NCBI GenBank assembly: GCA_030835135.1
Contig: JAUQWO010000064.1
Coordinates: forward strand, 1 to 64,000
Length of the DNA: 64,000 nucleotides
Origin: Bacteroidota bacterium
GTDB lineage: Bacteria; Bacteroidota; Ignavibacteria; UBA10030; UBA6906
Direction: 5' to 3'
The notes beneath the pieces were generated by a model. The model ran no database searches. It saw only the letters and a list, made by a program, of their open reading frames with translations, and was not told the origin of the DNA. Shown piece after piece: positions 62,681 through 64,000 of this stretch. Every line of letters starts with the position of its first letter. Positions within the stretch are counted from its first letter, which is position 1. A program made the position numbers and the translations under genes.

Positions 62681-63778
62681 CTACACAGCGGCTTCTTTCG
62701 ACTTTGCTATCATCAGTGATGCGACCACCCCTGCCCCGAGGATGGCAAGCACCATCCCGAGGACGTACAGATTGAAGTGAGCACCGAGCAGTTCCTTCAG
62801 CCAGCCATGCGTCAGCATCTTCACTCCGACAAGGACCAGCACGAGCGCGAGTGACACCTTCAGGTACCTGAACTTCTCGATCATACCCGCGAGGGCAAAG
62901 TACAGGCTCCGCAATCCGAGGATCGCGAACACATTGGAGGTGAAGACCAGGAATGGGTCCGCCGTGATCGCAAAGATCGCCGGGATCGAGTCCACGGCGA
63001 AGATCAGGTCGGTGAACTCGACCATCACCAGCGCAAGGAACAACGGTGTCGCCAGGAACTTGCCGGCCGGTGCGGTTGCCACTACCTCATCCCGCTGCGG
63101 TTCCTCGCCGGGTTGCGACGGTTCCAGCGACCACGCGGAACCAGCGCGGACGAAGAAATGCTGGCCATGATAGCGTTGTGTGATCGGGAACAGGCGCCGC
63201 GTGATGCGCACGATGATGCTGGAATGCGGATCCTCGTTCCCTCCCTTCAAGACGAGCATCTTGAGACCGGTGATGACGAGGAAGACGCCGAACACATAGA
63301 TGACCCACGTGAACTCCGCGATCATGGCGGCACCCACCGCGATCATCACCCCGCGCATCACCAGCGCCCCGATGATCCCCCAGAACAGCACCCGGTGCTG
63401 ATAGATCGGCGGCACCGCCAGGAACGAAAAGATCATGCTGATGACGAAGATGTTGTCCACGGAGAGGGATTTTTCGACGATATAGCCGGTCAGATACTTC
63501 ATCGTCGCCGACGGACCATCGTTGTATACCTCCCCCACCCCCGCCACACTGCGCGACGCCCCACCCATCAGGTCAGGGGAGAGACCGAGCCCCATCCAGT
63601 GGTTCTCGTAGCCAACGTAGATGAAGACGGCGAACGAGAGACCGAGGGCGATCCAGAACGCGGACCAGCCGAGGGCCTCCCTCACCGAGACAACATGCGC
63701 CTTCCTGTTGAAGACACCAAGGTCAAGCGCCAGCAGGATGAGGATCAACCCGGTGAAGCCGGCATACATCCAGAACAT
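62681..63778 (-). CDS. TerC-family membrane protein
   Basis: The 365-residue product has about nine membrane segments and the TerC signature regions: GYIVEKSLSVDNIFVISMIF, and MVEFTDLIFAVDSIPAIFAI. Its acidic residues are thought to carry metal. TerC/Alx proteins export manganese or meter metals to secreted proteins. ATG 63778 has AAAGGA upstream; the longer frame to 63901 adds an unlikely leader. I looked for a yybP-ykoY-type leader in the 220 bases upstream and saw none. Confidence 0.92.
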   Translation of the reverse strand: MFWMYAGFTGLILILLALDLGVFNRKAHVVSVREALGWSAFWIALGLSFAVFIYVGYENHWMGLGLSPDLMGGASRSVAGVGEVYNDGPSATMKYLTGYIVEKSLSVDNIFVISMIFSFLAVPPIYQHRVLFWGIIGALVMRGVMIAVGAAMIAEFTWVIYVFGVFLVITGLKMLVLKGGNEDPHSSIIVRITRRLFPITQRYHGQHFFVRAGSAWSLEPSQPGEEPQRDEVVATAPAGKFLATPLFLALVMVEFTDLIFAVDSIPAIFAITADPFLVFTSNVFAILGLRSLYFALAGMIEKFRYLKVSLALVLVLVGVKMLTHGWLKELLGAHFNLYVLGMVLAILGAGVVASLMIAKSKEAAV

Positions 63779-64000
63779 TACGGTCCTTTGGTTGGGTGGA
63801 CGGAAGACTGATGTCCTCTTGTAACCATGGGGCAGGGTGGGGAGTTCCGTTCTCCGGAGCCGCATCAATACCCCGGGGAATGCCCATTCCACCCGTTCCA
63901 ACAGAGTTCATCCGGGGGCCCTGTGGAGCCTGGGAGAGGCGACCGGCCTGCAGTTCACCGTTCGGGGGCCAGGGCGGGGTCAGGCCCGGGCACCGGCTCC
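63779..64000. other. Upstream region of terC; window edge
   Basis: No gene or recognisable riboswitch. GC-rich short repeats around 63900-64000 may be the start of an unseen gene beyond the window. Confidence 0.3.

Noticed and set aside
63779-64000. yybP-ykoY manganese riboswitch before terC
   Set aside because: None of the conserved loop sequences can be found in the leader.
1-64000. tRNA or rRNA genes
   Set aside because: I looked for cloverleaf and rRNA-like stretches, mainly at island edges, and found none I could support.

Overview
The window most resembles a chromosomal contig from the Bacteroidota/Ignavibacteriota neighbourhood. The basis is a protein with the NYPNPFN...GTYYCRL type C-terminal sorting tail of type IX secretion clients, giant YD-repeat (Rhs) proteins, a primase with a BT4734/VirE-like N-terminus typical of Bacteroidota elements, and several lipoproteins. 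There is no rRNA or tRNA, so the placement is tentative. Most of the left 40 kb is moderate in GC and gene-diverse; from about 41 kb rightwards the sequence is visibly GC-richer and looks like ordinary metabolic chromosome.

Region 1 (1-15.5 kb, minus strand) is a type II secretion/type IV pilus-like operon: truncated prepilin peptidase, GspE/PilB ATPase, secretin and the start of a GspL/PilN-like protein that runs off the left edge. Between the ATPase and the secretin sit four exported proteins: an Rhs shell without its core domain, a TPR protein, a CBM/Fn3/PKD protein carrying the missing Rhs core plus a toxin-like tip, and a lipoprotein. This looks like a two-polypeptide Rhs system embedded in a secretion operon. 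At about 15.5 kb the peptidase and a second, oppositely oriented Rhs protein are both cut at their 5' ends.

Region 2 (15.5-23.2 kb, plus strand) is that second Rhs protein (2443 codons, LysM-like and papain-like C-terminal tip) with a small exported partner. Region 3 (23.2-40.1 kb) is an accessory island: an IS110/IS1111 transposase remnant, an HNH protein, a promoter-to-terminator small RNA candidate, a six-gene minus-strand operon that joins a Kiwa-like pair (KwaA, KwaB) to a Gly-rich protein, a PfkB-deoxyribosyltransferase fusion, a QueC-like protein and a HhH DNA-glycosylase-like protein, then several orphan genes (DUF5677, CPCC, membrane protein, methyltransferase fragment) and a primase-helicase with twelve TGTTACA/TGTAACA heptamers next to it. 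Two decayed copies of one small gene lie at 23.7 and 35.2 kb.

Region 4 (41-64 kb) is carbohydrate metabolism: an exported GH38-like protein, a reg-propeller protein with a sorting tail, then a plus-strand operon behind a near-consensus promoter (two Gfo/Idh/MocA oxidoreductases, an FG-GAP propeller, a nitrilase-family amidohydrolase, an ABC solute-binding lipoprotein and two permeases, an enolase-superfamily enzyme). A URO-D-like protein and a rhamnose mutarotase lie on the minus strand, followed by an SSS symporter with an exported mutarotase paralogue, a VWA protein, a GT-C-like membrane protein and TerC. The set points to uptake and breakdown of a deoxysugar or sugar acid, possibly rhamnose-related.
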